Source: Microbacterium sp. Root166 (GTDB lineage Bacteria; Actinomycetota; Actinomycetes; Actinomycetales; Microbacteriaceae). From it: a DNA stretch of 64,000 nt. Of this stretch, positions 27,939 through 38,340 are shown piece after piece (position 1 is the stretch's first letter; each line of letters begins with the position of its first letter). The translations under genes were made by a program, and so were the position numbers. The notes beneath the pieces were generated by a model that was not told where the DNA came from, made no database searches, and saw only the letters and a list, made by a program, of their open reading frames with translations. Location of the stretch: NCBI RefSeq assembly GCF_001427145.1, contig NZ_LMGL01000001.1, forward strand, positions 1,193,241 through 1,257,240. Direction: 5' to 3'.

Positions 27939-29657
27939 TCAGCCCTGATCGTCGAGGCGCAGCTCGAGGCTCAGCTCGTCGGCGTCCAGCTCGGCCAGGG
28001 CGTGACGGAGCGCGGGCGTGCTGTACTCGCCGCCCGATGACAGCTCGTTCAGCCGTCGTCGCATCGCCTCGATCAGCACGAGCCGGAGCTCGAGAAGGTC
28101 GCGCGCCGAGGCCGTCGTCTCATCGTCGGGAGGGTCGTACATCCGCGCGCTGACGATGTCGATGAGGTCGTCCGGGAAGGGCTCGCCGTCGCGGCGGCGC
28201 AGCGTCGCCCCGGTCATCGCGGCGACGGCCGCCTCGCGCAGCTCGCCGTCGAGAGCGGACTGCTCGGCGCGGTCGAGCTGGTGGTCCTCCGGCGACCGCA
28301 GCCGCAGCATCCGCACCAGCCAGGGGAGGGTGAACCCCTGCGCCATCAGGCTCCCGATGGCGACGGCGAAGGCGACGAAGATGAGCAGCTCGCGAGCGGG
28401 CGTCTCGCGCGGCAGGGTCTGCGCCGCAGCGAGGGTGACGACGCCGCGCATGCCCGCCCACACGATGACGGTGCCGTGCTTCCAGCCGAGCGGGGAGGCC
28501 TGGTAGTAATTGAGGTCGCTCACCGCGCGCGCGAGGCGTGAGCGCATCGACGCGAGGCGGCGCTGGCGGCGCGGGTCGTCTGCGGGCTCCGCTCCGTCGA
28601 GGCGTTCGCCGATCCGCGCCAGCCGCTCGCGCTGGCGTCCGCGTGCGCGGCGGCTCTGCGCCCACACCAGGACGCTGACGTACGCGGCGCGCACCACAAC
28701 GATGATCACGAAGGCGCCGAGGGCGATCCCGAGGCCGGTGCCGATCCCGTCGTGGTTCTCGATGTTGCCCTCGACGATCTGCTTGAGCTCGAGCCCCATG
28801 AGCAGGAACACCGCCCCCTCGAGCATGAGCTCGATGGTCCGCCAGTTGTGCTCGTCCGACATCCGCTGCTCCGGCGTGAACCATCGCGCCGATCCCTGGC
28901 CGGTGACGATGCCGGCCACGACGGCCGCCACGAGGCCCGACCCGCCCAGGTGCTCGGTCGGCAGGTAGGCCGCGAACGGGATCACGAACCCGATCGCCGT
29001 GTTGGCTGCGGAGTGGCCGATGAGCGAGCGCAGCCGCAGGTTGAGGTAGCCGACGATCCCTCCGACGACGACGGCGATAAGCACGCCCCACGCGAACGCG
29101 GGGAGGAAGCCCACGCCGACGCCGTCTTCGGCAGCGGCGCCGCCCGTCGCCACCGCGGCGGCGGCGACCATGGTGCGCAGCAGCACCAGAGCGGTCGCGT
29201 CGTTGAGCAGGCTCTCGCCCTCGAGCATCGTCACCACCCGCCGCGAGACGCCGAGCCGCTTCACGATCGAGGTGGCGACCGCGTCTGTGGGGCTCAGGAT
29301 CGCGCCGAGGGCGACCGCGATCGCGGGGTTCAGCCCGGGGATCACGAGGACGAAGAACACCGCGAGAACGATCGAGCTGAGGATCACGAGGAGGAACGAC
29401 AGCCCCGCGATCGGCCCGAAGTCGCGACGGAACTCGATGGCAGGCAGGGCGACCGCGGCCGAGTAGAGCAACGGCGGGAGCACGCCGACGAGGATCCACT
29501 CCGGGTCGATCTCGGGGATCTCGACGAACGGCAGCAGCCCGACGCCGACGCCGACGAGCACGAGCACCAGCGGGCCGGCGACGTTGAGCTTCGGGGCGAT
29601 GGCAGTGCCCAGCGCGATGACGACGACGGCGAGGATGGCGACGACCAGGTACTCCAT
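27939..29657 (-). CDS. Na+/H+ antiporter, CPA1 family
   Basis: A 572-residue membrane exchanger for Na+ and H+. It has about twelve membrane helices in the first 430 residues, then a long cytoplasmic tail. Family motifs: GAILSPTDAVAT and EGESLLNDATALVL carry the ion-binding Asp/Asn residues, and LPPLLYSAAV lies in the third helix. The charged tail (~330-372 loop and 440-572) may be regulatory. It starts 5 bp after the mdh stop and is probably co-transcribed from the mdh promoter. Confidence 0.92.
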   Translation of the reverse strand: MEYLVVAILAVVVIALGTAIAPKLNVAGPLVLVLVGVGVGLLPFVEIPEIDPEWILVGVLPPLLYSAAVALPAIEFRRDFGPIAGLSFLLVILSSIVLAVFFVLVIPGLNPAIAVALGAILSPTDAVATSIVKRLGVSRRVVTMLEGESLLNDATALVLLRTMVAAAAVATGGAAAEDGVGVGFLPAFAWGVLIAVVVGGIVGYLNLRLRSLIGHSAANTAIGFVIPFAAYLPTEHLGGSGLVAAVVAGIVTGQGSARWFTPEQRMSDEHNWRTIELMLEGAVFLLMGLELKQIVEGNIENHDGIGTGLGIALGAFVIIVVVRAAYVSVLVWAQSRRARGRQRERLARIGERLDGAEPADDPRRQRRLASMRSRLARAVSDLNYYQASPLGWKHGTVIVWAGMRGVVTLAAAQTLPRETPARELLIFVAFAVAIGSLMAQGFTLPWLVRMLRLRSPEDHQLDRAEQSALDGELREAAVAAMTGATLRRRDGEPFPDDLIDIVSARMYDPPDDETTASARDLLELRLVLIEAMRRRLNELSSGGEYSTPALRHALAELDADELSLELRLDDQG

Positions 29658-29662
29658 GGCAG

Positions 29663-30688
<1,026 letters not shown>

Positions 30689-30728
30689 TTGCGGTGTCAA
30701 GCTCCTCGCCCGTGCGAGGTGCCAGGGG

Positions 30729-30734
30729 TACCGT
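30729..30734 (+). promoter_or_regulatory. Candidate -10 box of the metallopeptidase gene (leaderless)
   Basis: TACCGT followed by 6 nt and the ATG at 30741; no ribosome-binding site is present in the gap. Confidence 0.55.
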
Positions 30735-30740
30735 GAGCGC

Positions 30741-31613
30741 ATGACGTTCAACGACAACGCCCGGGTCGGCGGCAGCACGGCGCGCCGCCGCGGCGGCGGC
30801 ATGGCGGCCGCCGGCGGCGGGATCGCCGGCATCGGCGCGATCGCCGTACTCCTCTTCCAGCTCTTCACGGGGACCGACCTGTCGGGTCTGCTCGGGGGCG
30901 GCGGAGGCCAGGTCGGCACGGGCGAGGAGACGCAGATCGAGCAGTGCCAGACCGGCGAGGACGCCAACGAGCGCGACGACTGCCGCCTGGCGGCCGGACA
31001 GCTCGCACTCGACCAGTACTGGCAGACCGAGCTGCAGGGCTACCGGGCGCCGCAGCTCATCATCGTCGACGGGGCCACGGGCACCGCGTGCGGCACCGCG
31101 TCGAACCAGACCGGCCCGTTCTACTGCCCGCCGGAAGAGACGGTCTACGTCGATCCGACGTTCTTCGGGCTCCTCCGTCAGCAGTTCGATGCCACGGCGG
31201 GCCCGCTCGCCCAGCTGTACGTGCTCGCTCACGAGTACGGCCACCACGTGCAGAACATCGCCGGGATCATGGAGCAGAACCCCAACAACGGCACCGGTCC
31301 CGACAGCAACGGCGTGCGGATGGAGCTGCAGGCGGACTGCTTCGCCGGCGCCTGGGTCGGGGATATGACGCGGTTGAAGGACGAGAACGGCGTGCCGTAC
31401 CTCGAAGAGCCGACACCGCAGCAGATCGCGGACGCGATCAACGCGGCGCAGACCGTGGGCGACGACCACATCCAGCAGGAGTCCGGCGGCGCCGTGAACC
31501 CCGAGAGCTGGACGCACGGCTCCAGCGAGCAGCGGCAGCGGTGGTTCGAGATCGGCCTGCGGGGCGAGCCGGCGGACTGCGAGACGTTCGGCATCCCCGG
31601 GGGCAGCCTGTGA
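30741..31613 (+). CDS. Neutral zinc metallopeptidase (YpfJ type)
   Basis: A 290-residue membrane-anchored peptidase-like protein. Residues 1-20 are Arg/Gly-rich, followed by a Gly-rich membrane helix (~20-42), then the catalytic part. The zinc motif HEYGHH lies at 164-169, and the downstream ELQADCFAG (third zinc ligand Glu, then the conserved Cys/Ala stretch) matches the family. The start segment FNDNARVGGSTARRRGGG is typical of YpfJ-like proteins. The substrate is unknown. The gene ends overlapping the proline iminopeptidase GTG start (GTGA). Confidence 0.88.
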   Translation: MTFNDNARVGGSTARRRGGGMAAAGGGIAGIGAIAVLLFQLFTGTDLSGLLGGGGGQVGTGEETQIEQCQTGEDANERDDCRLAAGQLALDQYWQTELQGYRAPQLIIVDGATGTACGTASNQTGPFYCPPEETVYVDPTFFGLLRQQFDATAGPLAQLYVLAHEYGHHVQNIAGIMEQNPNNGTGPDSNGVRMELQADCFAGAWVGDMTRLKDENGVPYLEEPTPQQIADAINAAQTVGDDHIQQESGGAVNPESWTHGSSEQRQRWFEIGLRGEPADCETFGIPGGSL

Positions 31614-32659
31614 ACGAACACCTCGACGGCATCCTCTATCCGCCCGTCGAGCCGTACGAGACCGGCATGCTCATCGTGGGCGACGGTCATCGCGTGTACT
31701 GGGAGCAGAGCGGCAACCCCGAGGGCAAGCCGGTCGTGTTCCTGCACGGTGGTCCCGGCGCCGGCACGGCACCCTGGCATCGCCGGTTCTTCGATCCGGA
31801 GCGCTATCGCATCGTGCTCTTCGACCAGCGGGGATGCGGCCGCTCCACGCCGCATGCGAGCGATCCCGGTGCCGACCTGCGTTACAACACCACGTGGCAC
31901 ATCGTCGCCGACATCGAGCTGCTCCGCCGCAATCTCGGCATCCCCGCCTGGCAGGTCTTCGGCGGATCGTGGGGGAGTGCGCTGGCGCTCGCCTATGCGC
32001 AGACCCATCCCGAATCGGTGACCGAGCTGGTGCTCCGCGGCATCTTCACGCTGCGCCGCCACGAGCTGGAGTGGTTCTACGAGGGCGGCGCGGCCGCGCT
32101 CTTCCCCGACCTGTGGGAGGACTTCATCGCTCCGATCCCCGTGCTCGAGCGCTCGCGCATGATCGAGGCGTACCACCGGCGACTCAGCGATCCCGACCCG
32201 GCCGTGCATCTTCCGGCGGGCGTGGCGTGGTCGCGCTGGGAGGCATCCACGCTGACCCTGCTCCCCGATCCCGCCCTCGTCGACGCCATGACCGAGCCCG
32301 CGGCGGCGACCGCCTTCGCGCGGATCGAGAACCACTACTTCATGCACGGGGGCTGGTTCTCCGACGGGCAGCTCATCGCCGGCGTCGACGCCATCCGCGG
32401 CATCCCGGGGGTGATCGTGCAGGGGCGCTACGACGTCTGCACCCCGCCGATGACGGCGTGGGATCTGCATCGGGCGTGGCCCGAGGCCGAGCTCGTGATG
32501 ATTCCGGATGCCTCGCACAGCGCGTCCGAGCCGGGTATCGCCGCCGCGCTCCGGGAGGCCACCGACCGGTTCGCCGGCACGCGTGACGATGCACCCGACG
32601 AGGGGTCCGAGCCCTCCGACGAGGCCGCTTACCAGGAAGCGAACAGCCCGTCCTGGTAG
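31610..32659 (+). CDS. pip: Proline iminopeptidase
   Basis: Cleaves N-terminal proline from peptides. The 349-residue alpha/beta hydrolase has the oxyanion region VVFLHGGPGAG, FDQRGCGRSTPH, the nucleophile elbow GGSWGS, a late Asp in GRYDVCTPP, and His in PDASHSAS. These are the marks of the S33 family. The GTG at 31610 overlaps the metallopeptidase stop codon, so the two are translated together. The last ~25 residues are acidic and beyond the usual family end. Confidence 0.92.
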   Translation: MNEHLDGILYPPVEPYETGMLIVGDGHRVYWEQSGNPEGKPVVFLHGGPGAGTAPWHRRFFDPERYRIVLFDQRGCGRSTPHASDPGADLRYNTTWHIVADIELLRRNLGIPAWQVFGGSWGSALALAYAQTHPESVTELVLRGIFTLRRHELEWFYEGGAAALFPDLWEDFIAPIPVLERSRMIEAYHRRLSDPDPAVHLPAGVAWSRWEASTLTLLPDPALVDAMTEPAAATAFARIENHYFMHGGWFSDGQLIAGVDAIRGIPGVIVQGRYDVCTPPMTAWDLHRAWPEAELVMIPDASHSASEPGIAAALREATDRFAGTRDDAPDEGSEPSDEAAYQEANSPSW

Positions 32660-32662
32660 GGT
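32657..32662 (+). promoter_or_regulatory. Candidate -10 box of the DEAD-box helicase gene
   Basis: TAGGGT overlaps the pip stop codon and would give a leader of about 170 nt. Long leaders are common for cold-induced, self-regulated RNA helicases. No good -35 box is seen, and apart from this box nothing is recognised in the 181-bp gap. Confidence 0.35.
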
Positions 32663-32840
32663 GGGATCACTTGCAGCGCGATCACCGCGCTTCTTGCGTC
32701 GTAGAACGCTCCCTCGCCGCCGTCTCCGGGCAACCCCCGCCAGACGCCGTCGGCTGAAATCTTTCGTACGGCGACCCGTGGGCGAGATACGCCACCGGCC
32801 ACCGACCAGGGTGCGTATGCGCGCCCGGAGAAACCTCTCA

Positions 32841-34427
32841 ATGACTGACGTCACTTTCAGCACGCTCGGCGTGCCCCAGCCCCTCGTCGCCGTTCTGGCG
32901 AACCAGGGCAAGAACACCGCCTTCCCGATCCAGGTCGACACCCTGCCCGACACACTCGCCGGTCGCGACGTGCTCGGCCGCGGCAAGACGGGCTCGGGCA
33001 AGACGCTCGCCTTCTCGATCCCGATGGTCGCCCGCCTGGGCGGCAAGCTGGCCGGAGGCTCGCGCCGCAAGGGCCGCCCGCTCGGACTCGTGCTCGCCCC
33101 GACCCGCGAGCTCGCCACGCAGATCGACGCCGTCCTGGCGCCGCTCGCCAAGGCCTACGGCCTGACCACGACCACCATCTTCGGTGGCGTGAACCAGAGC
33201 CGTCAGGTGCAGGCGCTCAACGCCGGCGTCGACATCATCGTCGCCTGCCCCGGCCGCCTCGAAGACCTCATGAAGCAGGGCTACGCCCATCTCGACGCCG
33301 TCGAGATCACCGTCATCGACGAGGCGGACCACATGGCCGACCTCGGCTTCCTGCCGGTCGTCACGCGCATCCTGAGCGCCACGCCGACCAGCGGTCAGCG
33401 CCTGCTGTTCAGCGCCACGCTCGACAACGGCGTGGACAAGCTCGTCAGCCGCTTCCTGCAGAACGAGATCCTGCACTCGGTCGACGAGGCGAACTCGCCC
33501 GTCGCCGCGATGACCCACCACGTGTTCACGATGACCGACACCGACTCGAAGAAGGACGTCGTCACGGCGCTCGCCTCGGGCAAGGGCCGCCGCATCCTGT
33601 TCATGCGCACCAAGCACCACGCCAAGAAGCTCGCGCGTCAGCTCACCGCCGACGGCATCCCCGCCGTCGACCTGCACGGCAACCTGTCGCAGCCGCAGCG
33701 CGACCGCAACCTCGCGGCGTTCTCGGCCGGCACCGCCCGCGTGCTCGTCGCCACCGACGTCGCCGCCCGCGGCGTGCACGTCGACGACGTCGAGCTCGTC
33801 ATCCACGTCGACCCGCCCACCGAGCACAAGGCGTACCTGCACCGCTCCGGCCGCACCGCTCGCGCGGGCGCCGAAGGTGCCGTCGTGACCCTCGTGCTCC
33901 CCGGCCAGGACAAGGACGTCGCGCAGCTGCTGCGCAAGGCGGCCATCTCGGTCACCCCCGTCCGCGTGACGAAGACCTCCCCCGAGGTCGTCGCGCTCGT
34001 CGGCGAGGTCGCCCCGTACGTCAAGCCCGAGCCGGTGCAGGCACCGACCCGTGGCGGCGGCACCAGCCAGGGCGCGAACGCCCAGCGCAAGCGCGCGCAG
34101 CGCGAAGGCGGCGGCAACGGCGGCGGTCGCGGCGGTCAGGGCGGCCAGCGTCGTGGATCGGATGCCTCGGCCTCCGGTCGCTCGCAGGGCTCCGGTCGTG
34201 GCCAGGGTTCGGGCGCCGGTCGCGGGCAGAGCTCCGACCGCGCCCAAGGCGGCCACGCCCGCTCCGACCAGAGCGCCGGTCACACCCGTTCGGCTCAGCC
34301 GGCTCAGGCCGGCAACCCCCGCACCCCGAACCGTCGCGCCTCGAGCGCCGGCGCCGGTGGCGGCAAGCTCATGGTCGGCTCGGTCGTCCGCCAGAACGGT
34401 GGAGCGCGCCGCAGCAGCGGTCGCTGA
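32841..34427 (+). CDS. DEAD-box ATP-dependent RNA helicase
   Basis: A 528-residue RNA helicase, probably acting in ribosome assembly and RNA decay, especially in the cold. Motifs: Q-motif region FPIQVDTLPDTLAG, Walker A GKTGSGKT, PTRELATQ, DEAD in VIDEADHMADLGF, SAT in LFSATL, DVAARGVHVDDV, and HRSGRTARAG. From about residue 395 a Gly/Arg/Ser/Gln-rich disordered tail follows (RGGQGG, GRGQGSG), typical of RNA-binding tails in actinobacterial RhlE/CsdA-type proteins. The ATG at 32841 begins the conserved MTDVTFSTLGVP start. A strong terminator follows. Confidence 0.93.
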   Translation: MTDVTFSTLGVPQPLVAVLANQGKNTAFPIQVDTLPDTLAGRDVLGRGKTGSGKTLAFSIPMVARLGGKLAGGSRRKGRPLGLVLAPTRELATQIDAVLAPLAKAYGLTTTTIFGGVNQSRQVQALNAGVDIIVACPGRLEDLMKQGYAHLDAVEITVIDEADHMADLGFLPVVTRILSATPTSGQRLLFSATLDNGVDKLVSRFLQNEILHSVDEANSPVAAMTHHVFTMTDTDSKKDVVTALASGKGRRILFMRTKHHAKKLARQLTADGIPAVDLHGNLSQPQRDRNLAAFSAGTARVLVATDVAARGVHVDDVELVIHVDPPTEHKAYLHRSGRTARAGAEGAVVTLVLPGQDKDVAQLLRKAAISVTPVRVTKTSPEVVALVGEVAPYVKPEPVQAPTRGGGTSQGANAQRKRAQREGGGNGGGRGGQGGQRRGSDASASGRSQGSGRGQGSGAGRGQSSDRAQGGHARSDQSAGHTRSAQPAQAGNPRTPNRRASSAGAGGGKLMVGSVVRQNGGARRSSGR

Positions 34428-34442
34428 CCCGCAGCAGTTTCT

Positions 34443-34485
34443 CGAAGGGCAGGATCCCGTCACGCGACGGAGGTCCTGCCCTTCG
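34443..34485 (+). terminator. Terminator after the DEAD-box helicase gene
   Basis: A perfect 12-bp stem CGAAGGGCAGGA / TCCTGCCCTTCG with a further inner stem CCGTC/GACGG, starting 16 nt after the stop codon. No U-run follows, as is usual in high-GC actinomycetes. Confidence 0.75.
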
Positions 34486-34823
34486 GCGTTCACGGATGCC
34501 GGCCGCCGGCTGCTCGGCATCCGTCAGAACCGTATGTGCGCTCGTGATGCGCCCGCAGGTCGGCGCGGCACCGGGCTGCCGAGGACAGGTGATCTGGCGA
34601 GAACAGGACGCTTCCAGGCGAATTCATCCTGTCGTCGCCGGATCACCATTTCTGGACGGATGCCGCGGCCGCCCTCGCCGAGTTGCCACATCTCGTCGCC
34701 ATCCGCCCGCGAGAACGACGTCAGCTGGCAACTCGCTGTCCCGTGACGGGCTCCGACCGCGCCGAACCGTCGCGAGTGGTCGCCTACGACGTGCCGAGAC
34801 GACCGTGCGCGACGGCTCGACTT
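34486..34823. other. Non-coding stretch between the DEAD-box helicase and GMC genes
   Basis: No convincing gene is seen. It holds a 10-bp hairpin ACGGATGCCG / CGGCATCCGT (34492-34501 and 34515-34524), a GGATGCCGCGGCC motif at about 34659, and the second 57-bp repeat element (34679-34735). The short open frames here look like chance frames. Confidence 0.5.
34679..34735. repeat. 57-bp inverted-repeat element, copy 2
   Basis: Ends CGAGTTGCCA and TGGCAACTCG are perfectly complementary over 10 bp. Length and ends equal those of copy 1 at 2580-2636. It again lies between two convergent genes. Confidence 0.6.
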
Positions 34824-34842
34824 GGCCCGGCGCGGCCGGGCC
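34824..34842 (-). terminator. Possible terminator of the GMC oxidoreductase gene
   Basis: An 8-bp GC-only stem GGCCCGGC / GCCGGGCC with a 3-nt loop, about 10 bp beyond the stop codon on the minus strand. Confidence 0.35.
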
Positions 34843-34851
34843 CGGCTCGGC

Positions 34852-36492
34852 TCAGCCGCGGCGGATGAGGTCGGCCGCGACCTCGCCGATGACGATCGCG
34901 GGCGCGTTGGTGTGGCCGCGGATGACCGTGGGCATCACGGATGCATCGGCCACGCGCAGTCCGTCGACTCCGCGGACGCGCAGCTCGGGGTCGACGACGG
35001 ACGCGGCATCCGTCCCCATCCGGGCCGTGCCGACGGGGTGGTACAGCGTGTGGGAGTAGCGGCGCAGCGACAGCTCGGCGCGCTCGGCCGGGGTCAGGCG
35101 CTCGCCGCCTTCCGGCTGGATCCAGCCTCCGGTCGTCAGCGCTCCGAGGGCGTCGGTGCCGATCAGGCGCTCGCACTCCGCGAGCCCGGCGAGCATCGTC
35201 GCCTCGTCGATGCCGTCCGGGTCGGTGAGGTAGCCGGGGTCGATGACGGCCTTGACCGTCGGGTCCGCCGATGCCAGCCGGATCGTGCCGCGGCTGCGCG
35301 GCCGAAGCAGGATCGCGCCCACCGTGATGCCCTCGGCCGGCGTGGGAATGAGCCCCTCGCCGACGTAGGGGACGGGCGCGAAGATGATCTCGATGTCGGG
35401 CAGCCCGCCGGGCATCCCGGTGCGGTCGGCCACTTCGGTGCGCACGAAGCCGCACGCCTCGCCGACGTTCGAGGTCAGCATCCCGCGGCGCGAGGAGAGG
35501 TAGCGCCCGAGTTCCGCCGCACGCTCCGCGCCGAACAGCGTTCCGCCGCGCGCCTCGGGCGCGAGCCCGGCGACCAGATGGTCCTGCAGGTTCTCCCCGA
35601 CCCCCGGCGCGTCGACGAGCACCGGGATGCCGTGATCGACGAGGTGCTCGGCCGGTCCGATGCCGCTGAGCATGAGCAGCTGCGGGGTGTTGATCGCCCC
35701 GCCCGCGAGGATCACCTCGCGCCGCGCGAGCGCGTGCCGCGTGACGCCGCCGAGGTCGACGTACACCCCGGTGGCCCGCGGCGGGGCGTCCGGGCCGCCG
35801 GCGAAGGTGACTCGGCGCACCAGCGCGCCGGTGACGACGCGCAGATTCCGCCGGCGCCGGGCCGGTCGCAGGTACGCGTCGGCCGTCGAGGCCCGCGCCC
35901 CGCGTCGCTGTGACACCATCGTCTGACTGAACCCCTGCCCCTCGGCGAGATTCGCCGCAGTGACCGGATGCCCGAGCTCGCGCGCCGCCTCGAGGAACGC
36001 CGCGGTGTGCGGCCGCGGGTCGCGCTGATGCTCGACCGACTGGGGGCCGTCGGAGCCGTGGTCCGGATTGGCGGCGTCCTGCGTCCGCTCGACCCGGCGG
36101 AAGTAGGGGAGCAGCGAACGCCACGACCACGTCGGGCCCGCGGCATCCGCCCACTCGTCGTAGTCCGCAGCGAACCCGCGCACCCACATCATCGCGTTCA
36201 GCGACGATGAGCCGCCCAGGGTCTTGCCGCGCGGCCAGTAGACCGTGCGACCTTCGAGGCGCTCCTGGGGGACGGTGTCGTAGTTCCAGTCGTACCGGCC
36301 CCGGAAGAGCTTCGAGAACGCCGCCGGCACATGCAGCTCGAGGGCGGTGTCGGGCAGGCCCGCCTCGAGCAGCAGCACCGACACGTCCGGGTCCTCGCTC
36401 AGCCGCGCCGCGAGGGCGGCGCCCGCCGAGCCGGCCCCGACGACGATGTAGTCCGCCGTCAGCGGGTGCGCCGCAGCGCGTCGGCCCCTCAT
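34852..36492 (-). CDS. GMC family FAD oxidoreductase (choline dehydrogenase-like)
   Basis: Oxidises an alcohol to an aldehyde using FAD. The 546-residue protein has the dinucleotide fold YIVVGAGSAGAALAARL, GKTLGGSSSLN, AGGAINTPQLLMLSGIGP, and the C-terminal active-site pair in HTLYHPVGTARMG and GHTNAPAIVIGE. It is closest in style to BetA-like choline or aliphatic alcohol dehydrogenases; the substrate is not certain. The ATG at 36492 overlaps the stop of the aldehyde dehydrogenase (ATGA), so the two form an alcohol-to-acid pathway, with the aldehyde dehydrogenase translated first. Confidence 0.9.
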   Translation of the reverse strand: MRGRRAAAHPLTADYIVVGAGSAGAALAARLSEDPDVSVLLLEAGLPDTALELHVPAAFSKLFRGRYDWNYDTVPQERLEGRTVYWPRGKTLGGSSSLNAMMWVRGFAADYDEWADAAGPTWSWRSLLPYFRRVERTQDAANPDHGSDGPQSVEHQRDPRPHTAAFLEAARELGHPVTAANLAEGQGFSQTMVSQRRGARASTADAYLRPARRRRNLRVVTGALVRRVTFAGGPDAPPRATGVYVDLGGVTRHALARREVILAGGAINTPQLLMLSGIGPAEHLVDHGIPVLVDAPGVGENLQDHLVAGLAPEARGGTLFGAERAAELGRYLSSRRGMLTSNVGEACGFVRTEVADRTGMPGGLPDIEIIFAPVPYVGEGLIPTPAEGITVGAILLRPRSRGTIRLASADPTVKAVIDPGYLTDPDGIDEATMLAGLAECERLIGTDALGALTTGGWIQPEGGERLTPAERAELSLRRYSHTLYHPVGTARMGTDAASVVDPELRVRGVDGLRVADASVMPTVIRGHTNAPAIVIGEVAADLIRRG

Positions 36493-38285
36493 GCCTTGAA
36501 GGCCAGGGCGAGCGTCCGCGCCAGCTTCGCGAAGTTCCCGTCCATGCGGAACCGCGTGAACCCCTCGCTCACCGCCGCACCGGTGCGCGAGCTGACGAAC
36601 CACGGCGGCTTGGGCAGCACCGAGAACGCGCGCCCCTTCGACGCCCCGAGCCCGCGCGCATCGAGCGCGCGCGGGAACGGACGGAACGGACCGCGCGTGA
36701 CAGAACGCTCGACACGATCAAGCAGCAGGCCGTTGTGCACGACGCCGATGCCGCTCTCGACGTTCTGCAGCGTCGCGCCCGGGAACCCGCCCCACGGCAG
36801 GGTGGGGGTCAGGAAGCCGAACGCCGTCCACGAGTTGATCGACACCGTGCCGTAGCGCAGCTCGGCCACGGCGCGCTCGAACCCGTCGCCGAGCGCGGCC
36901 TGGGTGAGCGGGTCGATCAGCAGGTTCGCGCCGAGCGTGCCGGTCAGCGCTGCGTTGGCGTGGGTCACGGCCCGGTCGAGGAACTCCTGGCCGTTGCCGC
37001 GCAGCTCCACGACCCCGAGCACCGGTGCGAAGTACTCCGTGGTCTCGAGGGCTGCGGCGTCGCCGGCGGCGCCGATCTTGACGAGCGCGCGCGTGCCGTC
37101 GGCGCACCAGATCGCGTCGGGATAATCGGATGCCGCGGCCGCGAGCTTCTCGCCGGCCCGTGGGTACCAGACCGGCCGCGCCGGAGCGCTCTCCAGCGCC
37201 GTGCGCAGTTCGCTCAGGAAGGCCTCGCGCTGCGGCCAGTCCGCGCTGAGCAGCACGACCTGCCCGGCGATGCAGTTGTGGCCCGAGTTGTACAGGCGCA
37301 TGGTCGCGACGTGCTCGGCCTGGAAGCGGAGGTCGGCGTCGCTCCACTCGCCCGGCACGACGATGATCGGCGAGACGCCGCCGAGCTCCGCGGTGATCGG
37401 CGTCTTGAGACGGGGACGGTTCTCGCGCTTGCGCCGCGCGGTGGTCGACGCGCCCGCGCCCGAGGAGGGACCCCAGACGATCGCGTCGAACGTCGTCGCG
37501 GCTCCGGTGATGTGCAGGTGGGCGATGCCGGGGTGCTCGGCGAGGTAGGCGCCGACGTCGCCGCCGCCGCGGACGATGCGCAGCAGTCCGGGCTCGATGA
37601 GCGGCGCGAGGGCCCGCTCGTACACCGGCACCAGGGAGTCCTGCGTGGGATTCACCTTGAGGATCGCGACACGGTTGTGCGCCAGCAGCTCGTACATGAC
37701 GTCGAGCACCGGGATCGAGGTGACATTGCCGGCGCCGAGCACCAATCCGACACCGCCGGGCTCGGTCGGCGCGAGCTGGCCCAGGCCCGCTCCACGCCGC
37801 GCGTCGGCCTCGGTCACGCCGGGCTCGAACCACACCTCGCCGGTGTACCCCGAGAGCAGCATGCCGTCGATCGCGTTGAGTGGGAAGGCGTGGGCTCGCA
37901 CGCGGCCGCCGGGCGCGGCATCCGTCTTCACTCCCTCGAGCGGACTGGCGCCCTTCGCCAGCGCCGTGAGCGTCGACCGGTACGAGTCGAGGGCCACGAG
38001 CGTGGCATAGGGTCCCGAGAGCCACTCCTCGCCGCGGAGGGGATGCCCGGGCTCGAGGCCCTTGGACGTCGCGGCGATGTCCGCCCACTCCTCGGCGACG
38101 GCGGCGACCGCCGCCCGCACGCCTTCGAGCAGGCGCGCGCGCTGCCCGAGCGTCAGGTGAGACCAGGTGCGGGACCCGACCTCGAGTTCGGCGATCGCTG
38201 CATCGAGTGCTGCGCGGTCCTCTTCGGGGAGCGTGGGCGCCGTGGCGCGGGCGGGGGCGGCGGATGCCGGGGCGGCCTTGGGCAC
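36489..38285 (-). CDS. Aldehyde dehydrogenase family protein
   Basis: NAD(P)-dependent oxidation of an aldehyde to a carboxylic acid. At 598 residues it is about 100 longer than classical ALDHs, with an Ala-rich N-terminus and an extra C-terminal segment. The catalytic Glu is in TAELGG and the catalytic Cys in NSGHNCIAGQ. The cofactor region AILKVNPTQDS and ITGAATTFDAI is also visible. It begins at a GTG with GAAGGAG before it and is coupled to the GMC oxidoreductase, whose aldehyde product it probably consumes. Confidence 0.88.
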   Translation of the reverse strand: MPKAAPASAAPARATAPTLPEEDRAALDAAIAELEVGSRTWSHLTLGQRARLLEGVRAAVAAVAEEWADIAATSKGLEPGHPLRGEEWLSGPYATLVALDSYRSTLTALAKGASPLEGVKTDAAPGGRVRAHAFPLNAIDGMLLSGYTGEVWFEPGVTEADARRGAGLGQLAPTEPGGVGLVLGAGNVTSIPVLDVMYELLAHNRVAILKVNPTQDSLVPVYERALAPLIEPGLLRIVRGGGDVGAYLAEHPGIAHLHITGAATTFDAIVWGPSSGAGASTTARRKRENRPRLKTPITAELGGVSPIIVVPGEWSDADLRFQAEHVATMRLYNSGHNCIAGQVVLLSADWPQREAFLSELRTALESAPARPVWYPRAGEKLAAAASDYPDAIWCADGTRALVKIGAAGDAAALETTEYFAPVLGVVELRGNGQEFLDRAVTHANAALTGTLGANLLIDPLTQAALGDGFERAVAELRYGTVSINSWTAFGFLTPTLPWGGFPGATLQNVESGIGVVHNGLLLDRVERSVTRGPFRPFPRALDARGLGASKGRAFSVLPKPPWFVSSRTGAAVSEGFTRFRMDGNFAKLARTLALAFKA

Positions 38286-38313
38286 GGGCGCTCTCCTTCG
38301 GGCGGGGTGTCTC

Positions 38314-38319
38314 AGTCTA
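38314..38319 (-). promoter_or_regulatory. Candidate -10 box of the aldehyde dehydrogenase-GMC operon
   Basis: TAGACT on the minus strand about 28 nt before the GTG at 38285. The leader carries GAAGGAG as ribosome-binding site. Confidence 0.5.
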
Positions 38320-38340
38320 TGTCGGCGATGCGACGCGATC

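Noticed and set aside
30695-30700. TTGACA on the minus strand as -35 box of mdh
   Set aside because: Only 6 bp separate it from the TAGGCT box, far from the 16-19 bp needed.
34030-34427. Repetitive sequence at the end of the DEAD-box helicase gene as a CRISPR-like or tandem repeat array
   Set aside because: It is an irregular low-complexity Gly/Arg/Ser/Gln-coding tail with no regular repeat and spacer unit.
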